From assembly GCF_000739935.1 (NCBI RefSeq), contig NZ_BBJU01000004.1:1-64000 (forward strand): a DNA stretch of 64,000 nucleotides, given 5' to 3'. Made by a program: the position numbers and the translations under genes. Of this stretch, positions 35,781 through 44,201 are shown in pieces. Each line of letters starts with the position of its first letter. Positions within the stretch are counted from its first letter, which is position 1. The stretch is from Agrobacterium rubi TR3 = NBRC 13261. Its GTDB lineage: Bacteria > Pseudomonadota > Alphaproteobacteria > Rhizobiales > Rhizobiaceae. The notes beneath the pieces are model-generated. The model was not told where the DNA came from. It was given only the letters and a program-made list of their open reading frames with translations, and did not search any database.

Positions 35781-35812
35781 GTAAACTCCTGTTTACCATA
35801 ACAGGGTAAACA
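35781..35812. promoter_or_regulatory. Triple half-site array upstream of the GH25 gene
   Basis: GTAAAC (35781), GTTTAC (35791) and GTAAAC (35806) form overlapping palindromes: GTAAAC-N4-GTTTAC and TGTTTACC-N7-GGTAAACA. They lie about 50-80 bp upstream of the start codon, a likely promoter region. Confidence 0.4.
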
Positions 35813-35871
35813 AGCGGTTATGGCAAGATGGTGTGCGGAGAAATTCTGTGGCTTAGAGCGGTATCGCATAA

Positions 35872-36061
35872 GGCAGTGGGTGTGGCTTACCCCCCTCTGT
35901 CCTGCCGGACATCTCCCCCTCAGGTGGGGAGATCGAATCGCGGTGAGCCCTCGGCCATCTCGAACGCTGCGGATCTAGTGGCGAGCGTGTACCTAGCCGA
36001 TCTCCCTCCTTGAGGGGGAGATGTCCGGCAGGACAGAGGGGGGTGAGCCACACCCACTGCC
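35872..36061. repeat. Dispersed palindromic repeat A, complete copy
   Basis: Outer arms GGCAGTGGGTGTGGCT and its complement AGCCACACCCACTGCC bound the element. The middle has the same orientation as the copy at 19929. It separates the GH25 gene from btaB. Confidence 0.85.
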
Positions 36062-36079
36062 GTAGGCTATGTTTCGACT

Positions 36080-36757
36080 TCAAACCTTCGGAAGCGTCAA
36101 CACGGCGCGCCAGGCGTAGCCACGGGCAATCGGCTCGAATTCCAGCGTCGCATTGTGGCTGCCCGCCAGTGTTTCCAGCACATAACGCATATTGGCGCGG
36201 GGCGTGACGTGGAACTTGGCAAGCCAGGCCTGAAGCAGGCTGCGGAACCACTGCGGCAACTGCTCCTGCTGGCCGAAGTCGACGATGTGCAGGGAGCCGC
36301 CCGGTACCAGCGCCAGCATGGCACGCTCTACAGCCTTTTCCCAATCGGGAATCATGGAAACGGCATAGGAAATCATGATCCGGTCGAAACCGGTGCTACG
36401 ACCGAATTCGTTGAGCTTGAAGGTGGTGGCGTCGGACACGCGCAGGATCGGACGTTCGCGGTGGCCACCGAAATTCTCGCTGGCGGTGGTGAGCATCTCG
36501 GAAGAGATGTCCAGACCGTAGAGCTTTGCGGTTGGAAACAGTTTGGATGCGTAGAGAAGGTTGCGGCCGGTGCCGCAACCGACTTCGAGCAGATTTCCAC
36601 TCTCGGGCACATCAAGTTTCTCGATCGTCGTGTCGCGGCCCAGCAGATAATATTTGCGCGTGAGGTCGTAGATGTGCCGCTGATGGCGGTACATCTTGTC
36701 CATCATATTGGCGTGGTTGACATCGCCGAGGCTGACATTGTCGCCGATGCTCTTCAT
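36080..36757 (-). CDS. btaB: BtaB, methyltransferase of betaine lipid (DGTS) synthesis
   Basis: 225-residue class I SAM methyltransferase; the SAM motif is LLEVGCGTGRNLLY (about residue 46). In Rhodobacter and rhizobia BtaB trimethylates diacylglyceryl-homoserine to DGTS, the phosphorus-free membrane lipid made under phosphate limitation. ATG 36757 (MKSIGDNVSLGD) overlaps the btaA stop as ATGA, showing translational coupling. An in-frame extension upstream would run inside btaA and is not used. Confidence 0.92.
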   Translation of the reverse strand: MKSIGDNVSLGDVNHANMMDKMYRHQRHIYDLTRKYYLLGRDTTIEKLDVPESGNLLEVGCGTGRNLLYASKLFPTAKLYGLDISSEMLTTASENFGGHRERPILRVSDATTFKLNEFGRSTGFDRIMISYAVSMIPDWEKAVERAMLALVPGGSLHIVDFGQQEQLPQWFRSLLQAWLAKFHVTPRANMRYVLETLAGSHNATLEFEPIARGYAWRAVLTLPKV

Positions 36758-38004
36758 GCCTGCGCCCTCTGATAGATGTGGAAGCCACCATAGATGGCGG
36801 AGCGGTCCCGCGCATTGAGCTCCAGCGAACGCTCTTCCAGATAGGACCATTGCGCGCGGATATCCGGCGACAGGCGACCTTCGATCACGCTTTTTTCGGC
36901 TGCGGTGCGGAAGATGACGCGGGCGTCGGGTGCAGCCGTGCGGCTGATCTGTGACCACAACTCGTTCATCTGGGTGTCCGTCATCCAGTCCTGCGCATCC
37001 AGCAGCACGTAACGATCCACAGAGGATGCAGGTTTGGACGCTAGCAGTTCGGTAAAGGTTGCGTGGTGGACGGATACGCGCGCGGCGTTCTTGCGGATGG
37101 CTGGATAGTAATCGGTGCGCAGATAATCAGGCAGGTTGCCTTCCTGCGCTTGTGGGTAGCGGCGCACAAAAGCCTGCCAGGCGAAGTAATTGTCCTTCAG
37201 CGGGAAATCGCAGGCCAGCTTCTCTAGGCGCTGGCGAAGAACCGGTGCAATCGTGTTGCCGTCGGAAAGGCTGGCGAGTTCGTCATACTGGCGCGGCGGA
37301 ATGCCGAGGCCGAAGAGCGAGCTCTTGCGTTTCGTCAGCCAGCGGATGACCGGCTTGTCGAAGAGAGGGGCGACTTTCTCATCGAAGAACTGGCGCTGCT
37401 CATCCATCGAGCGGGCGTTGGCCATATCCTGAAGGTTTACGCCGTGGAGGCGGGCCAGAACGTGGCCAGCGCCGATGAAGCGGCCCAGCAGGCCGGTGCG
37501 ATAGATATTGCCGTTGAACACCGAAATGCGACGGCGACCGGTCATCCGGCGCTTCGACCAATAGGCGCGGGTCTGCGGATCGAGGTTCGGGGCGATGAAG
37601 CGATCGTAGCCTTCGCTGTTGGAGCGCACATTGGCATGACCGAACTGGCGCACGACGTCGCCATGGTTCGGCAGGTGGCGGAAAGCGGCCAGTTTCAGCT
37701 TGTTGAGCGCGATGTGGTGCGGATTGAGGTCCACGACATCGATGCGGGATGGATTGCGCGACAGATAGGCCAGCACATTGCAGCCACCAGAACCGATGGT
37801 GACGATGCTGTGGCCATCGCGCAGCTCCATCGCCTGCATATCGACTTCAGGGTCTTCCCAGATTTGCGGGTAAACGAGACCGGAAAACAAAACACCGAAC
37901 AGCCGCTCCGACAGGCCGCTGGTGGACAGGGCCTTGTGTTGAAGCAACGCGGTCTTGAGTTTTACATTTTTGCTGAAACCGGTTTTCGGCGCGACACTCG
38001 TCAT
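36754..38004 (-). CDS. btaA: BtaA, SAM:diacylglycerol 3-amino-3-carboxypropyltransferase
   Basis: 416-residue DUF3419-family protein. Landmarks are LVYPQIWEDPEVDMQA, the SAM-binding ITIGSGGCNVLAYL-like segment and VVDLNPHHIALN. It transfers the aminocarboxypropyl group of SAM to diacylglycerol, the first step of DGTS synthesis, at the inner membrane. First gene of the btaA-btaB operon. No Pho box could be recognised with confidence in the 100 bp before the start; repeat A lies just upstream. Confidence 0.93.
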   Translation of the reverse strand: MTSVAPKTGFSKNVKLKTALLQHKALSTSGLSERLFGVLFSGLVYPQIWEDPEVDMQAMELRDGHSIVTIGSGGCNVLAYLSRNPSRIDVVDLNPHHIALNKLKLAAFRHLPNHGDVVRQFGHANVRSNSEGYDRFIAPNLDPQTRAYWSKRRMTGRRRISVFNGNIYRTGLLGRFIGAGHVLARLHGVNLQDMANARSMDEQRQFFDEKVAPLFDKPVIRWLTKRKSSLFGLGIPPRQYDELASLSDGNTIAPVLRQRLEKLACDFPLKDNYFAWQAFVRRYPQAQEGNLPDYLRTDYYPAIRKNAARVSVHHATFTELLASKPASSVDRYVLLDAQDWMTDTQMNELWSQISRTAAPDARVIFRTAAEKSVIEGRLSPDIRAQWSYLEERSLELNARDRSAIYGGFHIYQRAQA

Positions 38005-38094
38005 CTGATTCCACCTCTCATTCGGTTGAGAGGCGTTTAGCGATGAGACGCAACAGTTTGATGACGGGGGGTGGATGCTGCATTAAACGTTGGC

Positions 38095-38270
38095 GGGCTT
38101 GGCTTACCCCCCTCTGTCCTGCCGGGCATCTCCCCCTCAGGTGGGGAGATCGGCTGGGCGCGCGCACCTAATCCCATCCGCAACGTTCAAGATGGGCGAG
38201 AGCTTGCTACGATTCGATCTCCCCACCTGAGGGGGAGATGCCCGGCAGGGCAGAGGGGGGTAAGCTGCGA
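38095..38270. repeat. Dispersed palindromic repeat A, complete copy, inverted
   Basis: Same arms as the other copies (TTACCCCCCTCTGTCCTGCC and complement), but the central 70 bp are the reverse complement of the copy at 35872. The two copies thus flank btaBA in opposite orientation. Confidence 0.82.
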
Positions 38271-38307
38271 GTGCAGACATTAACGTCTAGAAAACACCGA
38301 GCCGCCT

Positions 38308-39345
38308 TTACTTCCGCAAGACGTGCAGCATGCCCTTGCGCTTGGCATCGTAATAATAGCCGCGGGCGTAGAGACGAACGGCATTGTCGCGGTCGTTGTC
38401 TGCCACCAGCCATGCGCCGCTCAAGTATTTCACGGCGTATTTCAGGTTGGTTTCGGCATCGAACAGACCGGAGGCAGGGCCGTCGAAGCCCATGGAACGG
38501 GCGGTGGCGTGCTTGATCTGCATGAGGCCGAAATGGCCGCCGTTGACGGCTTTGGGATTGTAGCGGCTTTCGCGCATGACCACACGGTGCACCAGATCTT
38601 CCGGCACGTTATACATGGTGGCGTATTTGCTGATGAGGCCGCTGAGCTTCTGGCGGCCTGCCAGGGATGGTGCATCCAGCGAGGGCGTGAGGCCTTCGCG
38701 GGTACTGATGGCGGCAAGGGCTGCGTTTTGCGGTGCGGACGCATAGGCGAGCATAGCGCCCTGCGGCTTTGGAACCGGGATGACGCTCTGCTGCTTCATC
38801 ATGTCTTCGGTCAATGGAATGGCAGCTGCCGATGGGGTGCCGGGCGCACCGGGCGCTGGCGGGAAGCTGCCTTTGAGCGCAACGACCTGCGGAAGAGCGG
38901 CTGTGTTGGCCTGATGCATGACCGCAGTCGTTGCAGGTGTCGCTGCCGCCGGTGCGGCGAGCGCAACCTGGGTGGTGGCTGCCTGCGGCTGCATTTGTGT
39001 GTCGATGGCAGCAGCGGCGGCGATTTCTGATGCTGGGGGAAGTGCGACACGGCCACCCTTTAGGGCAATGGCGGTCGGCAGCGTGTTTGTCGTGGTGTTT
39101 GCGGCGACCTGCGTGGAGGCGGCTGCTGTGCCTGCCGCAGCTGCGGCGTCTGGCGTGGTGGATGTGGCGTTTGCCGTTTGGGTGGCTGTATCAGGTGTGG
39201 CCGGAGCCGAGGCTATCTTTGGGTGTGATGGGTCACCTTTGGCCGAATATTCGACGCTTGTGCATCCTGCCAGTGTCAGCGCTAGGCCCACCGTGGACGA
39301 CATAAAAAGCGCCGATCTTCGACGAAAATTGCCTGAAATTTTCAT
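38308..39345 (-). CDS. Lytic transglycosylase lipoprotein (SLT domain)
   Basis: 345 residues. Lipobox LTLAGC with Cys28 at the end of a type II signal peptide. A long Ala/Thr/Pro-rich, probably disordered spacer covers about 30-230 and should span the periplasm. The C-terminal SLT domain (about 240-345) has catalytic Glu in VMRESRYNPKAVN and the GHFGLMQIK motif. It cuts peptidoglycan glycan strands. ATG 39345 is chosen for its AAGGGCGA ribosome site and basic KISGNFRRR signal start. The Goose-lysozyme-like domain is near the minimum size for the family. Confidence 0.87.
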   Translation of the reverse strand: MKISGNFRRRSALFMSSTVGLALTLAGCTSVEYSAKGDPSHPKIASAPATPDTATQTANATSTTPDAAAAAGTAAASTQVAANTTTNTLPTAIALKGGRVALPPASEIAAAAAIDTQMQPQAATTQVALAAPAAATPATTAVMHQANTAALPQVVALKGSFPPAPGAPGTPSAAAIPLTEDMMKQQSVIPVPKPQGAMLAYASAPQNAALAAISTREGLTPSLDAPSLAGRQKLSGLISKYATMYNVPEDLVHRVVMRESRYNPKAVNGGHFGLMQIKHATARSMGFDGPASGLFDAETNLKYAVKYLSGAWLVADNDRDNAVRLYARGYYYDAKRKGMLHVLRK

Positions 39346-39468
39346 GCTGTCGCCCTTAAGTGCGCCTGTCTCTCGTGTCCGCCGATTCAAGCGAAGCAGG
39401 CAGTCCCTATCCGGCGATCATTAACCTATCGTAAGGTTTCGGGCAAGCGGCGACTTAACAGCAATGTC

Positions 39469-40104
39469 TTAAGCAGCGATACGGCGGTATCCAGCGCTGA
39501 CGGCGCGGCCTGCAATGAAGCTCTTTCGCTTTGAATTCTTTACCTTTTTATTCGCCGACATGCGCCGGACGGAGGTTATGGTAAAGCGTGCAAAAGCCGC
39601 TTGCAGGCCAAGGCATACCAGCGCGATCAACAAGAGGACCGCCTGCATCTGCGTGACCATTTCAACCACGTCGCGGGTGCCGTTCAGGAACTGCATGAGG
39701 AAGGCAACGAAAAAGCCGAAGTATCGTAGGCGCAGCGCCGCCATCACGAAGCAGTCGGAAAAGATCGTCCCGAAGGATTTTCCGCGCAGATTGTCGTTAT
39801 CGGCATTGGCTTCACGGGCGGCGGGGGTGGCGATCGTCCACAGGCTGAACAGCATCAGCCAGCCGGTGCCTGCCCAGCGCGCAATATCAACGAAAGTGGA
39901 GGGAAGAAGCTCGGCGCCGACGACGATGATGGAGGCTGCGGTGACCGTGGTGACGATGCCCAACGTCGCGCCGGTGACGGCAGCGATCATGGCGCGCTTG
40001 CCGCGTATGGCGGTGTAGCTCGCGACTTTGAAGGACACGGGTGAAGGCAGTGCGAAAAGGATGGCGCAGGCGAAGCAGAACACGAGCCAGACTTGTGCGG
40101 ACAT
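39469..40104 (-). CDS. LysE/RhtB-family translocator
   Basis: 211 residues with about five to six membrane helices and a very basic C-terminal tail (SANKKVKNSKRKS). The family exports amino acids or related metabolites. The N-terminal PSPVSFKVASYTAIRGKR is a diverged version of the usual LysE signature. ATG 40104 has AGGAGG 7 bp upstream. Single gene; substrate unknown. Confidence 0.75.
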   Translation of the reverse strand: MSAQVWLVFCFACAILFALPSPVSFKVASYTAIRGKRAMIAAVTGATLGIVTTVTAASIIVVGAELLPSTFVDIARWAGTGWLMLFSLWTIATPAAREANADNDNLRGKSFGTIFSDCFVMAALRLRYFGFFVAFLMQFLNGTRDVVEMVTQMQAVLLLIALVCLGLQAAFARFTITSVRRMSANKKVKNSKRKSFIAGRAVSAGYRRIAA

Positions 40105-40275
40105 ATGCTTTCCTCCTAGCCCTCCCTGCACGTCATTTTTTTGTAACCTACAGTATCGTCCCAGAAACAGAAACGCATTTCTGGGCCAATAGGTTCATAA
40201 CGTCGAGAGCGGTGTGTTTACGCCACAGTCTGCGATGGACAGCATCATGCGGCGTAAAGAGGCGCTTTTATGCTC

Positions 40276-41487
40276 TTAGGCTGCCTTATAGGGCTGGCCG
40301 ATATGGTCCATGACCTCGCCAAACCACTTGGTCGACAGATCGAAGTGCTTGCCGCCCTTGATGCGCGGGAATTCGATCGTGCGCAGCTTTCCGCCCTGGT
40401 CCTCGTCGTGGCCGGTAACGCCGGAGACCTTGTTCAGCGCGCTTTCCACGGCCAGATCGACCATGCCCTGAATAAGGCGCAGGTCCTCACCATTGGCGGG
40501 TGCGGAGCGAGCGTAATAGCCTGACTTCTGCACCATGGTTCGTTCAGCGCCGATGAGGCTGGCAAACTGCTTCTGGAACCAGCCGCCGACATTAATCGTG
40601 TCGATCTTGACGTGACCGAAGGCATCGCGCTTGACGGTTTCGCCGGATGCTTCGCGCTCGGCAACGATCGAATCAAGGCCTGCACCTTCGGAGACGAATA
40701 GGGTGACGAAGCCTGTCTTTTCCATTGTTTTCTTCAGGCGCTCGGCTTCTGCTTCGATATCGAAGGCCATTTCCGGCAGGTAGAGGCCGTCGATGCTCTT
40801 GAGCTGCTCGCCCATTAGCAGGCCTTCGACATATTCATTGCCGCTGGTCTTCTGGATATAGGCGCGGGCGGTGGCCGCAGTCAGCCAGCCGCAGTGGCGG
40901 CCCATGACTTCGTGAATGACGAAGGTTTTGGGTGCGGCACTCTGCTCGTTGCTGACATTATCGAAGAAGTTCGCGCCGACTTCGGCTGCCGTCCATGCAC
41001 CCAGCGACTGCTTGATGGGAACGACGTCGTTATCGACCGTCTTCGGCAGACCAACGACAGTGAGGTTATAGCCGTTGGCGCCGAGATAGGCCGCAAGATC
41101 GGCGGCTGTCGTGTTGGTGTCATCGCCGCCGATGGTGTGAAGAATGGTGACGCCATCCTTCGCGAGACGATCTGCCGCGACAGCCAAGGGATTTTCGCCT
41201 TCCTTGACGAGGCCGCGCTTGGCACAGTCGGCAGCGTTGGTCAGCTTCACGCGGCTGTTGCCGATGGGCGAGCCGCCGTAACGGTGCAAGAGAGGCGCCT
41301 TCTCGCGCATATCCTTGGTGATCTCGACGCTGTCGCCCAGGAGCACGCCCTGATAACCGGAGCGGTACGCCACGATATCGATGTCAGGAGCAATGTCGCT
41401 GTAGCGTTCGATCAGCCCGCCCACGGCGGAAGAAAGGCAGGGCGCGAGACCACCTGCGGTCAACATTGCGACTTTCTGTTTAGCCAT
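40276..41487 (-). CDS. pfp: Pyrophosphate-dependent 6-phosphofructokinase
   Basis: 403 residues. The AGGLAPCLSS phosphate loop at 11-20, the TIGGDDTNTTA segment (119-127) and PKTVDNDV (149-156) are family landmarks. Asp at the second position of GGDDT marks the PPi-using class; ATP-using enzymes have Gly there. The reaction is reversible fructose-6-P + PPi to fructose-1,6-bisphosphate + Pi. Rhizobia generally lack the ATP enzyme and use the Entner-Doudoroff route, so this enzyme may act in gluconeogenic or pentose-phosphate directions. ATG 41487 follows GGAGAG. Confidence 0.92.
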   Translation of the reverse strand: MAKQKVAMLTAGGLAPCLSSAVGGLIERYSDIAPDIDIVAYRSGYQGVLLGDSVEITKDMREKAPLLHRYGGSPIGNSRVKLTNAADCAKRGLVKEGENPLAVAADRLAKDGVTILHTIGGDDTNTTAADLAAYLGANGYNLTVVGLPKTVDNDVVPIKQSLGAWTAAEVGANFFDNVSNEQSAAPKTFVIHEVMGRHCGWLTAATARAYIQKTSGNEYVEGLLMGEQLKSIDGLYLPEMAFDIEAEAERLKKTMEKTGFVTLFVSEGAGLDSIVAEREASGETVKRDAFGHVKIDTINVGGWFQKQFASLIGAERTMVQKSGYYARSAPANGEDLRLIQGMVDLAVESALNKVSGVTGHDEDQGGKLRTIEFPRIKGGKHFDLSTKWFGEVMDHIGQPYKAA

Positions 41488-41797
41488 CGTGGCTCTCCTT
41501 CGAGTTCTTTGCAAAGATGTCGTGGCAAATGGATGCGTGACAGAATGTGGCATGTAAAGTGAATTTCTCAAGAAAATCGCGGAATTTCAAAGCGATTGAA
41601 TGAGTTAGCCGATATAATCGTTTCAATTGACGCGCGACCTTCGGCGGTCATCTCAGCCTGTGGAAAACCGATTTGGCGTTCTCGACGTATTAGCAATTCA
41701 AGTCAGTCGATATGATCGCAAGATGAAGAAAAGTTAATGGCATGCGACCGTTATGCATATTGCATTCAGCAAATCGGGCCTTATGCTTGGAGAAATG
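41488..41797. other. Divergent 310-bp intergenic region
   Basis: It lies between pfp (left) and the DjlA-like gene (right). It is AT-richer than its surroundings and presumably holds both promoters. No convincing -35/-10 pair, palindrome or small gene could be picked out. Confidence 0.4.
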
Positions 41798-42535
41798 ATG
41801 TACGATTTCGCGTGTTTGCAACTTTCATCGCTGTGGGAACGGCTGCTCGGCGCAATCGGCGATGCAGCAGGCAACGTGCTTGGACGCGTGATCGAGGCTG
41901 TCAGAACCGTCTTCGAAGGTGACCCGGAAACCCGTCGTCAGGTGTCTTTCTCCGTTGCGATCATCGCGCTGTCCGCCAAAATGGCGAAGGCCGATGGCAT
42001 GGTCAACGATGCCGAAGTCAAAGCTTTCCGTCAGATATTCGACTTTCCTGAAGAGGAAGCCAAGAACGTTGCGCGGCTCTATAACCTCGCACGTCAGGAC
42101 GTTGCCGGTTACGAAGCCTATGCCGAGCGGCTGTCCGGCCTGTGCGGTTCGGGCGAACAGAATTGCGACATGCTGGAAAGCGTGATCGACGGGCTGTTTC
42201 ATATCGCCAAGGCCGATGGCTTGATTCATGAGCGCGAAATGGCGTTTCTGGGCCGCATCGCAGAGATTTTCAGAATCACCGAAGATCATTTCGAAATGAT
42301 CATGGCGCGGCACGTGCATATGGAAGGGCGTGACCCTTACCGCGTGCTGGGCGTTTCGCCGGGCGACGACTTCATGGATATTCGCAAGCGTTATCGTTCG
42401 CTGGTGGCCGAACACCACCCGGATAAGCTGATTGCGCGTGGCGTGCCGATGGAACTGCATGCGGCAGCCAATGAACGCATGGCGGCGTTGAATGCGGCCT
42501 ATGCGGCCATCGAGAAAGAACGCCGCGTCGCATGA
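41798..42535 (+). CDS. DjlA-like protein (TerB domain + C-terminal J domain)
   Basis: 245 residues. A TerB-like helical domain (about 45-165, IIALSAKMAKADGMVNDAEV) is followed by a J domain with HPD at 207-209. It lacks the N-terminal membrane anchor of enterobacterial DjlA; residues 1-30 are amphipathic at most. J proteins stimulate DnaK. ATG 41798 is preferred since GGAG lies 5 bp upstream; two in-frame ATG codons precede it. The stop overlaps the amidase start (ATGA), so both are made from one message. Confidence 0.85.
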   Translation: MYDFACLQLSSLWERLLGAIGDAAGNVLGRVIEAVRTVFEGDPETRRQVSFSVAIIALSAKMAKADGMVNDAEVKAFRQIFDFPEEEAKNVARLYNLARQDVAGYEAYAERLSGLCGSGEQNCDMLESVIDGLFHIAKADGLIHEREMAFLGRIAEIFRITEDHFEMIMARHVHMEGRDPYRVLGVSPGDDFMDIRKRYRSLVAEHHPDKLIARGVPMELHAAANERMAALNAAYAAIEKERRVA

Positions 42536-43299
42536 GTGACTTCACTGCGGACTATAAGGGCGCGACCGTCGTGCCTTCGCCAAACCATGGCGAACGCATC
42601 GATGTGAGCGCGCCCGACATCATCATTCTGCATTATACTGGCATGGGCACCGCAGATAGCGCGCTCTCTTGGCTGTGTAATCCCGAAAGTCAGGTCTCCA
42701 GCCATTACTTCGTCTTTGAAGATGGCCGGGTGATGCAACTTGTGCCGGAAACGCGCCGGGCATGGCACGCGGGCAAAAGCGTCTGGGATGGCGCAAACGA
42801 TATCAATTCGCGCTCTATCGGTATCGAGATTGCCAATGCCGGGCATCCGGCGGGGTTGCCGGACTTTCCTGAGGCGCAAATCCGTGCCGTTATCGAATTA
42901 TGTCGCGATTGCGGCGAGCGGTGGTCCATCGCGCCGGAACGGGTGCTGGGGCACTCCGATATCGCGCCGGTGCGCAAGATCGATCCAGGCGAAAAGTTTC
43001 CGTGGGACGTGTTGTCGCAGAACGGTGTCGGCCACTGGGTTCTGCCAGCAACCATTGGCGGTGGCAGGTTCTTTCAGCGGGGCGATAGCGGCCAGCCGGT
43101 GGAGGCGCTGCAATCCATGCTTTCGCTGTATGGATATGGCGTTGAAATAACAGGCCATTATTGCGAGAAAACCGAAGGCGCGGTGGCGGCATTCCAGCGC
43201 CATTTCCGGCCTGCTTTGGTGGATGGCATTGCCGATTTTTCCACCATCGACACGTTGCACCGCTTGATCTCCGAGTTGCCGAAATTTCGCGCCGTTTAG
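42532..43299 (+). CDS. N-acetylmuramoyl-L-alanine amidase (AmiD/AmpD type) with PG-binding domain
   Basis: 255 residues. Amidase_2 zinc ligands are H34 (IILHYTG), H141 (LGHSDIAP) and D151 (KIDPGEKFPW), followed by a C-terminal PG_binding_1 repeat (about 180-250, DSGQPVEALQSMLSLYGYGV). It removes the stem peptide from MurNAc. No signal peptide is visible, so a cytosolic AmpD-like recycling role is possible; the PG-binding repeat is also seen in AmiD. Translationally coupled to the DjlA-like gene, an arrangement not obviously explained by function. Confidence 0.9.
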   Translation: MSDFTADYKGATVVPSPNHGERIDVSAPDIIILHYTGMGTADSALSWLCNPESQVSSHYFVFEDGRVMQLVPETRRAWHAGKSVWDGANDINSRSIGIEIANAGHPAGLPDFPEAQIRAVIELCRDCGERWSIAPERVLGHSDIAPVRKIDPGEKFPWDVLSQNGVGHWVLPATIGGGRFFQRGDSGQPVEALQSMLSLYGYGVEITGHYCEKTEGAVAAFQRHFRPALVDGIADFSTIDTLHRLISELPKFRAV

Positions 43300-43544
43300 G
43301 CACGATTTTCGGAAAATCCTTCCCATATCCGTGGATCGGCAATCGATATTTTGCGCTTTGCCACAGTATATCCTTAATGCGCCACTTAATACGCCTCATC
43401 AACCCGCGACCGGTTTCAGTGAGAGACCCAAGTCGCCAGTATCAATGATGAAGACGTGCGCCGGATCGTTTCGATGATCTTCCTGACTTGAGCGCTATTG
43501 CGGGCGAATTTCGCAGTCTTCACGGTCGGAGACCATTTATACTA

Positions 43545-44081
43545 ATGAGAAGAATGATTGTTGCTGTTTCGGCTTGTCTCGCCATGCTTGCCGCACAGAG
43601 CGGACCTGTTTTTGCCAAGGACGACGTGAAGACCAAGACGGTCACTCTGGAGACCTATTTCCGCAAGCCTGGCTACCCCATCCCCGAAAAGACGCTTCCA
43701 ACCGGTCTGAAGAATAACTACTCCGATCTCATCGTCAAATATGCCAAGCGTTATGGCGTGCCGACCAATTTGGCCCACGCCGTCGTTTCCGTCGAAAGCA
43801 AGTTCAACCCCAGGGCACGCGGCAGTGCCGGTGAGGTTGGTCTCATGCAGATCAAGCCCGCCACGGCCCGGATGATGGGCTATCGCGGCACGACGAAAGC
43901 GCTTTACGATCCCGAAACCAACATACGCTGGGGCATGCAATATCTGGCAACCGCGCACCAACTGGGTGGCGGGCAGGTATGCGACACTATTCTGCGCTAT
44001 AATGCAGGCCATGGCGCCACGCGGATGAACCCGGTTTCGAAGCGCTATTGCGGCAAGGTGCAGGCGATTTTGGCAGGCTAG
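43545..44081 (+). CDS. Small secreted lytic transglycosylase (SLT domain)
   Basis: 178 residues. Signal peptide 1-24 (MRRMIVAVSACLAMLAA, cut near VFA-K), then a compact SLT domain with catalytic Glu84 (SVESKFNPRARGS), GLMQIKPATARMMG and the YNAGHGA-like motif. It cleaves murein glycan strands. ATG 43545 is chosen because it gives a proper signal peptide; a GTG 19 codons upstream would bury it. The 245-bp upstream gap holds nothing else recognisable. Confidence 0.9.
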   Translation: MRRMIVAVSACLAMLAAQSGPVFAKDDVKTKTVTLETYFRKPGYPIPEKTLPTGLKNNYSDLIVKYAKRYGVPTNLAHAVVSVESKFNPRARGSAGEVGLMQIKPATARMMGYRGTTKALYDPETNIRWGMQYLATAHQLGGGQVCDTILRYNAGHGATRMNPVSKRYCGKVQAILAG

Positions 44082-44096
44082 ATGCATTCCACCGCT

Positions 44097-44185
44097 GTCA
44101 TTCCTGTGATCGTCGCAGGAATACGGTAGACGCGCGTCTGCGTGGCTGTAAAAAGTCTTTTCAGCCCACGGGTTTGGGCGGGGAC
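44097..44185. repeat. Dispersed stem-loop repeat B, copy 3 (degenerate)
   Basis: Begins GTCATTCCTGTG and CGCAGGAAT, then ACGCGCGTCTGCG and CAGCCCA-N5-TTGGGC, the same order of stems as the copy at 20959, but the right outer arm is missing. It abuts the start of the next oxidoreductase gene. Confidence 0.6.
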
Positions 44186-44201
44186 CGTGGGGACGCGAAA
44201 A

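Noticed and set aside
36758..36958. N-terminal extension of btaB inside btaA
   Set aside because: The ATGA overlap and the conserved start of the methyltransferase place the start at 36757.
43300..43544. Gap before the small SLT gene examined for a riboswitch or small gene
   Set aside because: No known riboswitch core, strong hairpin or well-supported short frame could be found.
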